A stretch of DNA of 64,000 bases from Cycloclasticus sp. (GTDB lineage Bacteria > Pseudomonadota > Gammaproteobacteria > Methylococcales > Cycloclasticaceae): assembly GCA_012959695.1 (NCBI GenBank), contig DUCS01000027.1, positions 34,858-98,857 of the forward strand, in the 5' to 3' direction. Each line of letters begins with the position of its first letter. The stretch's first letter is position 1. Below the pieces are notes generated by a model. It was not told the origin of the DNA. It made no database searches and was given only the letters and a program-made list of their open reading frames with translations. This document shows positions 20,659 through 31,112 of this stretch, piece after piece. Position numbers and translations under genes: made by a program.

Positions 20659-22401
20659 ATGTCCGACTCATCACTGGGCCGAGTATCGTTTATTGTTTTG
20701 CGCCATATGCGCACGCCTATTATTGTGCTGATTTGTGTGTACGCAATATCAATGCTTGGAATGGTGCTAGTACCTGGGTTGCCCGATGCAAATGGACAGC
20801 CGACTTACATGTCGTTTTTTCATGCGTATTATTTTTTAGCTTATACCGCAACAACAACAGGGTTTGGCGAACTGCCGGTAGAATTCAGTAATGCCCAGCG
20901 GATGTGGGCAGTTGTATGCTTATATATCAGTGTTGTTACTTGGTTGTATGCGGTCGGTAAAATAATTTCACTGCTTAAAAACCCACATTTGCAATCCGCT
21001 TTTGCAGAAGAAAGTTTTATTCGGGCGGTTGGTAACAAATCAAACGATTATTATTTAGTGTGTGGATTTGGTGATACCGGTAGTCTGTTATTAAGAGGGC
21101 TGACGGATGCGGGGCTATCCGCCGTGGTTATTGATTCAGACAATGAACGGATTAAAGCGCTTGATTTGCGCGACTACCCTACAAAAGTATTGGGCTTGTG
21201 TGCAGATGCAACGGTACCGCGGTTTTTATTGGATGCGGGCATTGAAAGAGCGCGTTGTGTTGGTATTTTGATTTTATCAAGCAGCGAAGAGGTGAATTTA
21301 AAAGTAGCGGTATCGGCTCGCTTATTGCGCCCAGATATAAAAATTATATGTCGCTCAACATCGTCAGACAATGAAAGTGAGATTCTAGCTATTGGTGGTG
21401 ATATTCATGTAGTTGATCCGTTCCGGGTTTTTGCTAGCTATTTAAGTATGATGATTTATAACCCAACCATTCAAACGCTTAACGAATGGTTGTCAGGTGC
21501 GCTAGACTCCACATTAGATAGGAATATTTGTCCATTAAGAGCGGGTAAGTGGATTTTATGTGGGTATGGAAAAATGGGCAGCATTGTTTATCAAAAGCTG
21601 ACCGAAAAAGGTGTTGATGTAACGGTTGTCGAAGAGTTGGTTGAGAAGATTGCAGGTATAACGGATCACGCGATACTTGGGCGGGCGAATTTAGAAAATT
21701 TAAAAGAGGCCGGCGTTGAAGATTGTGTTGGCTTTATTGCAGGCACCAATAACGATACATTTAATTTAAATATGCTGCATCAAGCAAACAGGTTGAACCC
21801 ATCTGTTTTTTCAATTGTGCGACAGAATCAGCATGCGAACGAGATTCTATTTAAAAAGGCTGATGTTGATTTTATTTTACAACCCAGCTTGGTTATTGCA
21901 AGAATGGTTCTGTTTATGATAACGGCGCCTTTATTAAGGCTGTTTTTCAAATACTTGCGTTTGGTTTATGACAATGACCCAGCGAAACTAGCCGATGTAA
22001 CGAATCGGTTATCATCGAATGTTGGAGGCGGCCAACCTACTATCAAAACGTATGTCATTAATTCTAAAACAATGCCAGCTGTATTACAGTCGTTGGCGGA
22101 AAAAGTCGAAGTTGGTTTAGGTGATATATATAAAGACCCATCTAACCGGGGTGATTTCTTGAAAATGGTGCCTTTAGTTCATAAACGTGACGATGAGATT
22201 AAAGTCATGCCATCTAATGAACTTTCGTTAAATGAAGGCGATGAAATTCTGTTTTGTATTCGGCCAGACCAAAAAATTCTATTTGATGCAAATATAAATA
22301 ACGCACATACACTGCGGTATTTATTAACGGGGATAGAGCCGGCAAGAAGCAGCTTTTTTAGGTGGATTGAACGCGATAAGTTGGAAAATTTAAGTCGTTA
22401 A
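20659..22401 (+). CDS. Potassium channel protein with TrkA-N/TrkA-C (RCK) domains
   Basis: Pore TATTTGFGELPVE; two NAD-binding segments YLVCGFGDTGSLLLRGL and WILCGYGKMGSIVYQKL. Confidence 0.9.
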   Translation: MSDSSLGRVSFIVLRHMRTPIIVLICVYAISMLGMVLVPGLPDANGQPTYMSFFHAYYFLAYTATTTGFGELPVEFSNAQRMWAVVCLYISVVTWLYAVGKIISLLKNPHLQSAFAEESFIRAVGNKSNDYYLVCGFGDTGSLLLRGLTDAGLSAVVIDSDNERIKALDLRDYPTKVLGLCADATVPRFLLDAGIERARCVGILILSSSEEVNLKVAVSARLLRPDIKIICRSTSSDNESEILAIGGDIHVVDPFRVFASYLSMMIYNPTIQTLNEWLSGALDSTLDRNICPLRAGKWILCGYGKMGSIVYQKLTEKGVDVTVVEELVEKIAGITDHAILGRANLENLKEAGVEDCVGFIAGTNNDTFNLNMLHQANRLNPSVFSIVRQNQHANEILFKKADVDFILQPSLVIARMVLFMITAPLLRLFFKYLRLVYDNDPAKLADVTNRLSSNVGGGQPTIKTYVINSKTMPAVLQSLAEKVEVGLGDIYKDPSNRGDFLKMVPLVHKRDDEIKVMPSNELSLNEGDEILFCIRPDQKILFDANINNAHTLRYLLTGIEPARSSFFRWIERDKLENLSR

Positions 22402-22403
22402 AC

Positions 22404-23249
22404 TTAAGTATTATTTAACCAACTTTCAACCATATGGATGTCTTTACTGTTCATTAAAGCAGGTGCGTGGGCAGTGTTGGGAATGATAGCTAATGTCGCT
22501 TTAGGCCCAGTTGTTGTCATTTTCAGCGCGGTTTCATCAAGCAATAAATCAGATGCTTCACCTTTAATAACAAGAGTCGGTTGTTGAATTGCCCCCCATA
22601 CAGGCCAAAGGTCAACGTCTTCTAATGGTTTATCCATAAAGGCTTTGGAAATATCTGGGTCATAGTTTAATGTGAATTGGCCGTTGCTGAGCGTGCGTTG
22701 CCCATATATGGCCATGTTTTCCCATTGCTGCTCGGTTAAGTCGCCAAAGCCTGCGTAAACGGTACGGATGTATTGCCCTAACGCTTCTTCAGTATCAAAC
22801 GCAGGTTGTTGCCCTACGTATTCAGCAATACGTTGTAAAGCCACTTTTGGCACGAAAGGACCAACGTCATTGATAATGAGCTTCTTAATAGGGGAGCCTG
22901 GTTGAGCAGCTAATGCCATGCCTAACAAACCGCCCATGGATGTCCCAAGCCAATCAACTTTCTCTACCTTTGTGGTTGCAATAATCATCAGCGCGTCGAC
23001 CATGTATTGAGTGTAATCGTAAGCCATTTTATTGTTTAGCCAGCCGCTTTCGCCGCGACCAGGTAGGTCAAAACAAATAACGCGTCGCTTGGCAGCAAGT
23101 GTTGAGGCCAACTCGTCAAAGTCATGCTTATTACGTGTTAGGCCGTGGGAACAAATCAGAACGTCAGGGTTATCGTTATCGCCCCATTGTGTATAGGCTA
23201 GTTTATGCAATCCACCAATGGAACAAGAGGTAATGTATTGTGTTTCCAT
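22404..23249 (-). CDS. Alpha/beta hydrolase
   Basis: CSHGLTRNKHDFDELA...DWLGTSMGGLLGMALA...NTAHAPAL; ATG at 23249. Confidence 0.85.
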   Translation of the reverse strand: METQYITSCSIGGLHKLAYTQWGDNDNPDVLICSHGLTRNKHDFDELASTLAAKRRVICFDLPGRGESGWLNNKMAYDYTQYMVDALMIIATTKVEKVDWLGTSMGGLLGMALAAQPGSPIKKLIINDVGPFVPKVALQRIAEYVGQQPAFDTEEALGQYIRTVYAGFGDLTEQQWENMAIYGQRTLSNGQFTLNYDPDISKAFMDKPLEDVDLWPVWGAIQQPTLVIKGEASDLLLDETALKMTTTGPKATLAIIPNTAHAPALMNSKDIHMVESWLNNT

Positions 23250-23332
23250 AATGTTTCCAGTGACTTTTTGTTGCGTCGCAACTATAATAATCCGGTTGTA
23301 CTTAAGCATAACCTAAATTTACGGAGAGAAAC

Positions 23333-24520
23333 ATGAGTGAAGTAAGAGAAGTTGTTGCACTAAGCGCTGTTAGAACTGCGATTGGTGATTTTGGTGGAAG
23401 TTTGAAATCAGTTGCACCGAGCGCATTGGCTGCTATCACATTAAAAGAAGCAGTGGCAAGAGCCGGTGTTGAACCTGCAGAAGTAGGCATGGTTGTGATG
23501 GGTAATGTTATCCCAGCTGAAGAGCGTTATGCATACACAGCACGTGTTGCACAAATTGAAGCAGGTATTCCATGCGAAACATCTTGTATTGCTGTTAACC
23601 GTTTATGCGGCAGTGGTATGCAAGCGATTGTTAATGCTGCGCAAGGCATTATGGTTGGCGATCATGACGTTGCTATTGCTGGTGGTGTTGAGTCTATGAG
23701 TAACTCTGCTTACGCATCATTTGGTATGCGTTTCGGCCAAAAAATGGGCGACGGCAAAATGATGGACACAATGGTGTCTGCACTAACTGACCCGTTCGGC
23801 ACAGGCCATATGGGCATGACGGCTGAAAACCTTGCTGACAAATACAATGTTTCTCGTGAAGACCAAGATGCGTTTGCTGTTGAAAGCCACAAACGTGCTG
23901 CGAATGCACAAGCAGAAGGCCGTTTTGATTCACAAATCGTTCCTGTTGAAATGAAAACACGTAAAGGCGTCACAGTTTTTGATAAAGACGAGCACGTTCG
24001 TCCTGACATCTCCGTTGAAAAATTAGCCGGTATGCGTCCAGCGTTCAAAAAAGACGGCACAGTCACTGCGGGTAACGCATCAGGTATTAACGATGCATCA
24101 TCTGCAATGGTATTAATGGAAAAAGGCGCTGCTGAAGCTCGTGGCTTGAAGCCAATGGCTCGTTTAGTTGCTTACACACACGCGGGTGTTGAGCCTGAAA
24201 TTATGGGTATTGGCCCTGTTCCTGCTGTTAACCAAATTTTGGCTGACACAGGTTTAACCGTTGCTGATATTGATGTTTGGGAAGTAAACGAAGCGTTTGC
24301 TGCACAAGCAATTAGCGTATGTCGCGAATTGAAACTTCCAATGGATAAAGTGAATGTTAATGGTAGTGCGATTTCTTTAGGTCACCCTATTGGCGCTTCT
24401 GCAAACATCATCGTTGTTAAAGCATTACACGAGTTAGAACGTGTACAAGGTAAATATGCTTTAGCTACTTTATGTATTGGTGGTGGACAAGGTATTGCTA
24501 CTTTATGGGAACGTATGTAA
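23333..24520 (+). CDS. phaA: Acetyl-CoA acetyltransferase (beta-ketothiolase)
   Basis: NRLCGSGMQAIVNAA; NVNGSAISLGHPIGASA; ATLCIGGGQGIATLWER. Confidence 0.92.
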   Translation: MSEVREVVALSAVRTAIGDFGGSLKSVAPSALAAITLKEAVARAGVEPAEVGMVVMGNVIPAEERYAYTARVAQIEAGIPCETSCIAVNRLCGSGMQAIVNAAQGIMVGDHDVAIAGGVESMSNSAYASFGMRFGQKMGDGKMMDTMVSALTDPFGTGHMGMTAENLADKYNVSREDQDAFAVESHKRAANAQAEGRFDSQIVPVEMKTRKGVTVFDKDEHVRPDISVEKLAGMRPAFKKDGTVTAGNASGINDASSAMVLMEKGAAEARGLKPMARLVAYTHAGVEPEIMGIGPVPAVNQILADTGLTVADIDVWEVNEAFAAQAISVCRELKLPMDKVNVNGSAISLGHPIGASANIIVVKALHELERVQGKYALATLCIGGGQGIATLWERM

Positions 24521-24541
24521 TTTAAGGTTTCCTAGAGCAAT

Positions 24542-24571
24542 AAAGAAGCCGGCTTTAAGCCGGCTTCTTTA
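24542..24571. terminator. Bidirectional terminator between convergent genes
   Basis: aaagaagccggctttaagccggcttcttta. Confidence 0.85.
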
Positions 24572-24586
24572 TTACCTTGAATAAAT

Positions 24587-25525
24587 TTATTTTTTCAATG
24601 CTTTAGGTAAAGAGAAGGTTACTTTCTCTTGAATGCCGTCATTTTCGGTCACCGTTTCACCGCCCCATTCTTTTAATTGATTGATAACATTTTGTACCAA
24701 TTCTTCAGGGGCTGATGCGCCGGCCGTCACACCGATGTTATTGATGCCTTCTAGCCAAGCCTTATCAATGTCTTCTGGGCCATTAATAAGATAAGACGCT
24801 TTGCCCATTTTGTCAGCAATTTCACTGAGTCTATTTGAGTTTGAGCTATTAGGTGAGCCCACAACCAAAACAAGGTCAGATTTATTGGTTAGGTCTTTAA
24901 CAGCATCTTGCCTATTTTGTGTGGCGTAACAAATGTCACTTTTTTTAGGCCCAGCAATATGTGGGAACTTTTTACGCAGAGTATCAATGATAGATCCAGT
25001 GTCATCCATTGATAGGGTGGTTTGCGTGACATAAGAGAGCCCAAGCTCACTTGAAATTTGTAATGCGGAAACATCTTCGGGAGACTCTACTAGCTTAATA
25101 CTGACGTCAGGGTTTTGTTGTTCGTATCGCCCCATCGTGCCTTCAACTTCCGGGTGGCCTTTATGGCCAATGAGAACGACACAGCGCCCTTTTTTTGCGT
25201 TGCTGATGACTTCCATATGCACTTTGGTTACCAAAGGGCAGGTAGCGTCAAATACGTTGAGTTGGCGTCGTTTTGCTTCATCTTCAACGGCTTTGGAAAC
25301 GCCGTGGGCACTAAAGATGACGGTAGCACCATCGGGCACTTCATCCAGTTCTTCAACAAACACGGCGCCATTTTTTTTAAGGTTTTCTACCACAAAACGG
25401 TTATGCACCACCTCGTGCCGAACATAAATAGGTGCGCCAAGTAATTCGAGCGCGCGCTCAACAATTTCAATAGCGCGGTCAACGCCGGCACAAAAACCAC
25501 GTGGATTGGCTAGTAGAATTTGCAT
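24587..25525 (-). CDS. ispH: 4-hydroxy-3-methylbut-2-enyl diphosphate reductase
   Basis: [45 protein letters not shown]; Fe-S Cys residues. Confidence 0.97.
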   Translation of the reverse strand: MQILLANPRGFCAGVDRAIEIVERALELLGAPIYVRHEVVHNRFVVENLKKNGAVFVEELDEVPDGATVIFSAHGVSKAVEDEAKRRQLNVFDATCPLVTKVHMEVISNAKKGRCVVLIGHKGHPEVEGTMGRYEQQNPDVSIKLVESPEDVSALQISSELGLSYVTQTTLSMDDTGSIIDTLRKKFPHIAGPKKSDICYATQNRQDAVKDLTNKSDLVLVVGSPNSSNSNRLSEIADKMGKASYLINGPEDIDKAWLEGINNIGVTAGASAPEELVQNVINQLKEWGGETVTENDGIQEKVTFSLPKALKK

Positions 25526-26095
25526 TTATTCGTTGGTACCTTGTGGTTGACGACGGTTCTTATCCCAAAGAACTTCATTTTGCCCATCTTGACGTGCGAG
25601 CACTCGGCAAAGTACAAACAGTAAGTCAGACAGGCGGTTGAGGTACTTAACTACCGGCGGATTGATATTCTCTTCGCGCGCTAAGCTTACCGCAATGCGC
25701 TCAGCGCGACGGCACACCGTGCGCGCTACGTGGCAGGTTGCTGCAGCTAAGTTACCACCGGGTAAAATAAATTCTTTTAAGGCGGGTAAGTCGGCGTTGT
25801 GGTCGTCTAGTATTTTTTCAAGAGTGTCTATGTTTGTATCGTTGATGGCGCTATAGCCAGGCACGCAAAGCTCGCTGCCTAAATCAAATAAGTCGTGCTG
25901 AATATCAAGCAATTGATGAGCAATAGCGTCATCAATACCGAAGGCAATCACTAGGCCAATTTGACTATTAAGTTCGTCAATCGTGCCATAGGCTTCAACG
26001 CGTAAAGAATCCTTTTCTATACGACTACCATCACCTAAGCCGGTTGTTCCGGAATCGCCAGTGCGGGTATAAATTTTTGAAAGTCGGTGACCCAT
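25526..26095 (-). CDS. ATP:cob(I)alamin adenosyltransferase (PduO type)
   Basis: KIYTRTGDSGTTGLGDGSRIEKDSLRVEAYGTIDELNSQIG; CRRAERIAVSLAR; start ATG 26095. Confidence 0.93.
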   Translation of the reverse strand: MGHRLSKIYTRTGDSGTTGLGDGSRIEKDSLRVEAYGTIDELNSQIGLVIAFGIDDAIAHQLLDIQHDLFDLGSELCVPGYSAINDTNIDTLEKILDDHNADLPALKEFILPGGNLAAATCHVARTVCRRAERIAVSLAREENINPPVVKYLNRLSDLLFVLCRVLARQDGQNEVLWDKNRRQPQGTNE

Positions 26096-26099
26096 ATTT

Positions 26100-26579
26100 T
26101 TACACGATGGCCGTTTTAGATAAGATAATGCCATCTTCATCAGCATATAAATAGTCGCCAGGATTAAAGGTAACACCAGCAAAGGTAACCGGAATATTTT
26201 TATCGCCCCAGCCTTTCTTAATGCTTTTTAGTGGGTTGGTTTGTATCGCACGTACACCAATTGGCATTTGATTGATATCAAACGAATCCCTTATGCATCC
26301 GTATACAACAACACCAGCCCAGCCGTTTTTATAACCCATTTCTGCTAGCATATCACCGAGTAAGGCACAACGTAAGGAACCGCCGCCGTCGATGACCAGT
26401 ACATCGCCGTTAACGTTGTCAGATAACATGTCGCGAACCAATACATTGTCTTCAAATATTTTAACGGTCTGTATCGTTCCGCTAAAACGGGCGTTACCGC
26501 CGAATGATTGAAACATTGGGCTGACGATTTGTAAGGTATCTGAAAATTCGTCGCACAGGTCTGCGGTCTTAAACGTCAT
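26100..26579 (-). CDS. rraA: Ribonuclease E inhibitor RraA family
   Basis: TADLCDEFSDTLQIVSPMFQSFGG...GGGSLRCALLGDMLAE...GCIRD. Confidence 0.92.
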   Translation of the reverse strand: MTFKTADLCDEFSDTLQIVSPMFQSFGGNARFSGTIQTVKIFEDNVLVRDMLSDNVNGDVLVIDGGGSLRCALLGDMLAEMGYKNGWAGVVVYGCIRDSFDINQMPIGVRAIQTNPLKSIKKGWGDKNIPVTFAGVTFNPGDYLYADEDGIILSKTAIV

Positions 26580-26708
26580 GGTATGCCATTACTGTTGATG
26601 TAAATAAGCATTATAAACCAGTTTTTTAGCACGAAGAGACACTTTGCCTTGCTTGGCGCGCTGGCTAACTGTATCTTTGGTGGGTAAATTTAAAGGGAGT
26701 ACGGTTTA

Positions 26709-27521
26709 ATGCTATATCGATTAATCAGTCTTATGTTATTGGTGTTTTTATCCGGTTGTGTTTTAACTGAAAACACACGCAGCGCAGCCTTCAATCTACC
26801 GACTTTAGAATTAAAAGGCGGTAGCTCTAATGCTATTGTTGTTGGTGTGTTAGACGCAAGAGCTTATGTTGTTTCTGGTGAAAAGCCTGCAAAATATATT
26901 GGTGAATTTGAGTTGTCTATGGGCGGTCCTTACGATGCGTTCACCGATTCTAAGCAACCAATGGCGGATGACTTTGCAAACAAATTGCCTGGTTTGTTGA
27001 AACGACAGTTTCCACAAATTAAAACGGTGATGTTGAATGTAGGCCTAACAAAACAAAAAGCGGTTGAAAAACTCCTATCTGTAGGGACTACTAAGGTTGT
27101 TTTAATTACGTTGAAAGAATGGAAAAGCCATACGGCGATAGATACGTCTCTGTGGTTTGATGCGCAACTAGAAATGTTTAATGATCAGAAGCAACTATTG
27201 TCATATAAGCGCATACAGGGGCACGATACGTTTGGCGGTGCTGTAATAGCTGGTCCGATTACCAATGCAAAAAGAACCTTGCCTCATGCATTCAGACAAA
27301 AAATGCAGGCGTTGTTTAGTGACCCCATGGTGATGGCTTCATTGACATCAGAACAAGCTGTACCGATTGCCAAAAGAGCAATTGACGATACGACGACAAT
27401 GCCTGAAAGTGAGGTTGTTGAGCCGCAAGCGTGTACAGTTGAATTGATTTTATATTGGAAAAATGCAGGCATGCCTGACCAAGAAATCTTAACGAGATGT
27501 AATGCTGTGAAGCAGCCTTAA
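26709..27521 (+). CDS. Hypothetical lipoprotein
   Basis: Lipobox LVFLSGC; no further family recognised. Confidence 0.7.
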   Translation: MLYRLISLMLLVFLSGCVLTENTRSAAFNLPTLELKGGSSNAIVVGVLDARAYVVSGEKPAKYIGEFELSMGGPYDAFTDSKQPMADDFANKLPGLLKRQFPQIKTVMLNVGLTKQKAVEKLLSVGTTKVVLITLKEWKSHTAIDTSLWFDAQLEMFNDQKQLLSYKRIQGHDTFGGAVIAGPITNAKRTLPHAFRQKMQALFSDPMVMASLTSEQAVPIAKRAIDDTTTMPESEVVEPQACTVELILYWKNAGMPDQEILTRCNAVKQP

Positions 27522-27529
27522 ATACGTGG

Positions 27530-27955
27530 TTAGTGATTAACGTAATTATCTGATCGTCGGTCCATGTGTGCTCGACGATCAGACACATCTTCAAATCGAA
27601 TCGTGTCACGTCTATCGTTCGTCTTGTTTCGGCGGTTGTTTTTTTGTGTTCTTTTTTCAATCAACCCTGCATGGGTACAATGACAAGCGCGTTGCGTGCA
27701 ATCATCCAAGGGAAGAGCAGGGATACTATTGATTGGAAAGTGTTTTTTATTAAGGCTTAAAACGGCGTCGCAATATTGAGTTTCATTTTTATAGTCAATG
27801 TATAACCCCCAGTACTTTCCAGAGCCAACCAGGGATTGAAGGCGCTCCTGTTGCCTAGTTAATGAAGAAGCTGTCGATTTGTTTGTGACCGGCTTATCTT
27901 TAAAATAAAAATATAATGCGATAGCGAGTGTAAGTACAATCAGTATGAAAACCAT
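27530..27955 (-). CDS. Hypothetical protein with N-terminal TM and highly charged C-terminal tail
   Basis: ORF MVFILIVLTLAIALYFYFKDKP...CTQRACHCTHAGLIEKRTQKNNRRNKTNDRRDTIRF. Confidence 0.5.
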   Translation of the reverse strand: MVFILIVLTLAIALYFYFKDKPVTNKSTASSLTRQQERLQSLVGSGKYWGLYIDYKNETQYCDAVLSLNKKHFPINSIPALPLDDCTQRACHCTHAGLIEKRTQKNNRRNKTNDRRDTIRFEDVSDRRAHMDRRSDNYVNH

Positions 27956-28042
27956 TATTACGTCCCCTTGTAGGTTTGATTAATGATATGTTTTTTTATG
28001 TACTACGCAATAAGCTACATTATGACTCGCTAGTCTAAATAA

Positions 28043-28811
28043 ATGATGAAAGCACTGAGGATTACGATTTTACTGTGCATATTAGTCGCTGTGGCTTTTT
28101 GTACTAAGTTACAGCGACTTGAGAGCATGGCTTGGGTCGATACACTATCCGTTTCAATTTACCCCCATTAATGGAGATGCTGATTCGCGCACAGACGCTT
28201 ACATTAATGCGTTATCTACGAGTGATTTTCACGCCGTTGATACGTTTTTTAAAAAACAATGGGGACGTTATCGTGAATATGACTTTGACCCCGTGAAGTT
28301 GCAGCTTCAAGAGCCTGTTTTATCTCAGCCACCAATGCCACCCAACAGTACCAATGTGTTGAGTATTATGTTGTGGAGTTTACGGTTACGCATTTGGGCC
28401 TACCAGCACTCGATTGATGGAGATAAAAATGTCATTAATATTTTTGTACGTTACCACCAAGTGGATTAAAACAATCGATTGGCACATTCGCTAGGACTAC
28501 AAAAAGGCTTGATTGGTGTGGTGAATGCATATGCAGCTGAAGGTTATCGGGCGACCAATAATATTGTTATAGCGCATGAGTTAATGCATACGGTTGGTGC
28601 GTCAGATAAGTATGATTTATCAACAGGCCAACCAATTTATCCCTATGGCTTTGCAAAGCCGGATAATCATTATGAACAGACGAAAGCTGAAATTATGGCA
28701 GGACGAGTCCCTTTGAATGAACGCGAATCCGTTATGCCAAAATCGTTAAGATATAGTATTATTGGTAATAAGACGGCTCGAGAAATAGCGTGGGTAGCTA
28801 ACCACGACTAA
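28043..28811 (+). pseudogene. Zinc metalloprotease-like gene, frameshifted and interrupted by a stop codon
   Basis: MMKALRITILLCILVAVAF...SIYP (frame 2) continues as INGDADSRTDAYINAL (frame 3) if one C of c5 at 28162-28166 is removed; in-frame TAA 28467-28469; then IVIAHELMHTVGASDKYD (HExxH). Confidence 0.8.
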
Positions 28812-28889
28812 ATTTATTTATCGTTGTCGCTAAGGCTGCGTTAGAATGAGTCTAAAGTAATAAAAGAGTTTCATACGGAGATACAAAAG

Positions 28890-29936
28890 ATGTTTTTTAC
28901 AGAATTAAACAACCTTCAATGCAAAAGCTATTTAATTGCAGACCTTGATGCAGGTAAAGCTGCAATTATTGATCCGATTTATACTAATATCGACCGTTAT
29001 CTCGGCATGCTGGCGTATCACAAATTAACGTTGGACTTTGTTGCTGACACACACACACATGCAGATCATCGGTCAGCTTGTACGGCGATTAAACGCTTAA
29101 CGGGTTGTAATGTATTGATGCATAAATTATCTCCTCAACCTAATGTGGATGATCACTATACCGATGGAGATATGCTTAGTGTTGGCGCTATTAAAATTAA
29201 GGTTCTTCATACGCCGGGCCATACGCCAGACAGTGTTAGCTTTTATGTCAATGAAGACCGTGTTTTAACCGGTGATGTTATTTTGATTCAAGGGACAGGC
29301 CGTGCGGATTTTGCAGGTGGTGATGCCGGTGATCAGTATGATGCCATTACAAGCAAGTTATTCACATTGCCTGAAGAAACACTCGTGTTTCCAGCGCATG
29401 ATTACCGTGGCAATACTCAATCAACCATTGGTGCAGAAAAAGAAACTAACCCGCGTATTGCTGGTAAAACGCGAGATGAATACATTGAGATAATGGATAA
29501 CTTGAATTTGCCGTTACCGGAACGTATTCAAGAAGTATTACAGATTAATCAAAGTGAAATTGATGATGATCGCATTAAATTCCCACTTCTCGCAGAGTTA
29601 AATAAAGTACTGCAAATGGAACCCGAGTTAGTTAAGAGTAGAATTGATCAGGCTGGTGCTGATACCGTGATGTTTGATGTGCGAGAGTTACATGAATTTA
29701 ATGGTGAATTAGGTCATATTAAAAACAGTCGTTTAATCCCAGTGGCGGATATTCCAAACCAATTAGAGAGTTTGGAGGTATTTAAAGATAAAGAGATCAT
29801 TTTGATTTGTCGCTCTGGCGTGAGGAGTACAACTGCGGCAGCTATCCTAAAAGGATTGGGTTTTTCTAATGTTAACAACATGAAAGACGGGATGTTAAAG
29901 TGGAATGAGTTGGGTTATCCAGTTGAACGTAGTTAG
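28890..29936 (+). CDS. MBL-fold hydrolase fused to C-terminal rhodanese domain (persulfide dioxygenase-like)
   Basis: THTHADHRSA; HTPGHTPDS; FPAHDYRG; rhodanese ILICRSGVRSTTAA. Confidence 0.9.
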   Translation: MFFTELNNLQCKSYLIADLDAGKAAIIDPIYTNIDRYLGMLAYHKLTLDFVADTHTHADHRSACTAIKRLTGCNVLMHKLSPQPNVDDHYTDGDMLSVGAIKIKVLHTPGHTPDSVSFYVNEDRVLTGDVILIQGTGRADFAGGDAGDQYDAITSKLFTLPEETLVFPAHDYRGNTQSTIGAEKETNPRIAGKTRDEYIEIMDNLNLPLPERIQEVLQINQSEIDDDRIKFPLLAELNKVLQMEPELVKSRIDQAGADTVMFDVRELHEFNGELGHIKNSRLIPVADIPNQLESLEVFKDKEIILICRSGVRSTTAAAILKGLGFSNVNNMKDGMLKWNELGYPVERS

Positions 29937-29977
29937 TGTGAAGTAGAACAATAAGGAAGGTGCTTAAGGCCCCTTTT

Positions 29978-30565
29978 TTATTGCCTGTTATTTGCCAGCT
30001 TCTCTAATTGAAGCACGCTGTATTCAGCTTCGTTCTTAAGTTTGTATTGTATTAATAATGTGCCAATAAAAGGCGGTATCCAAAAGTTAGGTGTTATTTC
30101 ACTGTCGAAGTTAATCAGGGTCGCATTGTTGTGATTTGTTAGTGTCCACTTGAGCCAGCCATAGGTAAAGTCACTGTATTCAGGAATAATTTCTCCAGTA
30201 ATGCTTCTTTTGGAGATGGTCAGTTTTAATGTTTGTTGTTTATCAAAACAAATAAAAATAAAACAAACCTTAAGGTGGAGCTGCAAGTGCCCATTGGGTA
30301 ATAATTTGCTTTTCTGTATTAATCGGCTGAATAAATTTAGTTCGTCGTAAGAGGTTAACAGTCGATAAATTGCGTCTGGTTTGGCATTTAGAGTGGTTGA
30401 TAATTTGGTGCTATAAATTTCGTTTGCATAGCTTACGTCAACGGATACGTTGTCGCCTGCAATAGACGATGTGGCTACAAAGGCTAACAAACTAAAGGCG
30501 AAGCAGGCAAGTAGGCGAAACATAACGGATATTAAAATATTAGAGATGATGAGTTGTTTTAGCAC
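29978..30565 (-). CDS. SRPBCC/polyketide cyclase-like exported protein
   Basis: Signal peptide; TTLNAKPDAIYRLLTSYDELNLFSRLIQKSKLL...YGWLKWTLTNHNNATLINFDSEITPNFWIPP. Confidence 0.7.
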   Translation of the reverse strand: MLKQLIISNILISVMFRLLACFAFSLLAFVATSSIAGDNVSVDVSYANEIYSTKLSTTLNAKPDAIYRLLTSYDELNLFSRLIQKSKLLPNGHLQLHLKVCFIFICFDKQQTLKLTISKRSITGEIIPEYSDFTYGWLKWTLTNHNNATLINFDSEITPNFWIPPFIGTLLIQYKLKNEAEYSVLQLEKLANNRQ

Positions 30566-30596
30566 AAAAAAAAGCCCGATGAGATTTCATCGGGCT
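30565..30596 (-). terminator. Rho-independent terminator downstream of panD
   Basis: aaaaaaaagcccgatgagatttcatcgggct on + strand (poly-U on - strand). Confidence 0.85.
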
Positions 30597-30618
30597 ACTT
30601 CGGATGTTTAGGTTGTTT

Positions 30619-30999
30619 TTACGCAGCTTGTACGGGGATAGCATTTTTCGTTTCTTTAACGCCATTATTGTCGTCGAGGTAGACTAAGCGCGGCTTAAAC
30701 GTCGCTAATTCAGCTTCGCTGTATTCAGAGTAAGCACAAATAATTAAGATGTCGCCTTCTGCGGCAAGGCGTGCGGCTGCTCCGTTTACTGAAATAACGC
30801 CGCTGTTGTCTTCAGCGCGAATAGCATACGTTGTGAAACGCTCGCCATTGTTTACATTATAAATTTCAATTTGTTGGTATTCGCGGATGCCTGAAAGGTC
30901 AAGCAAGCTGCCATCAATAGCGCAGGAGCCTTCGTAATGGAGTTCACTGTGAGTAACGGTAGCTCGGTGTAACTTTGTTTGTAACATTGTTGAACGCAT
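30619..30999 (-). CDS. panD: Aspartate 1-decarboxylase
   Basis: [34 protein letters not shown] with GS processing site. Confidence 0.96.
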   Translation of the reverse strand: MRSTMLQTKLHRATVTHSELHYEGSCAIDGSLLDLSGIREYQQIEIYNVNNGERFTTYAIRAEDNSGVISVNGAAARLAAEGDILIICAYSEYSEAELATFKPRLVYLDDNNGVKETKNAIPVQAA

Positions 31000-31112
31000 A
31001 TATTGAAACTAGTTTATATAAAACGGATGGGAATTATGCCTGAAATGTTGTTTTTCATCAACATTAATGTGCAATTGCAATATTAAATTATGGCTGTATA
31101 AGCACGCAATAA

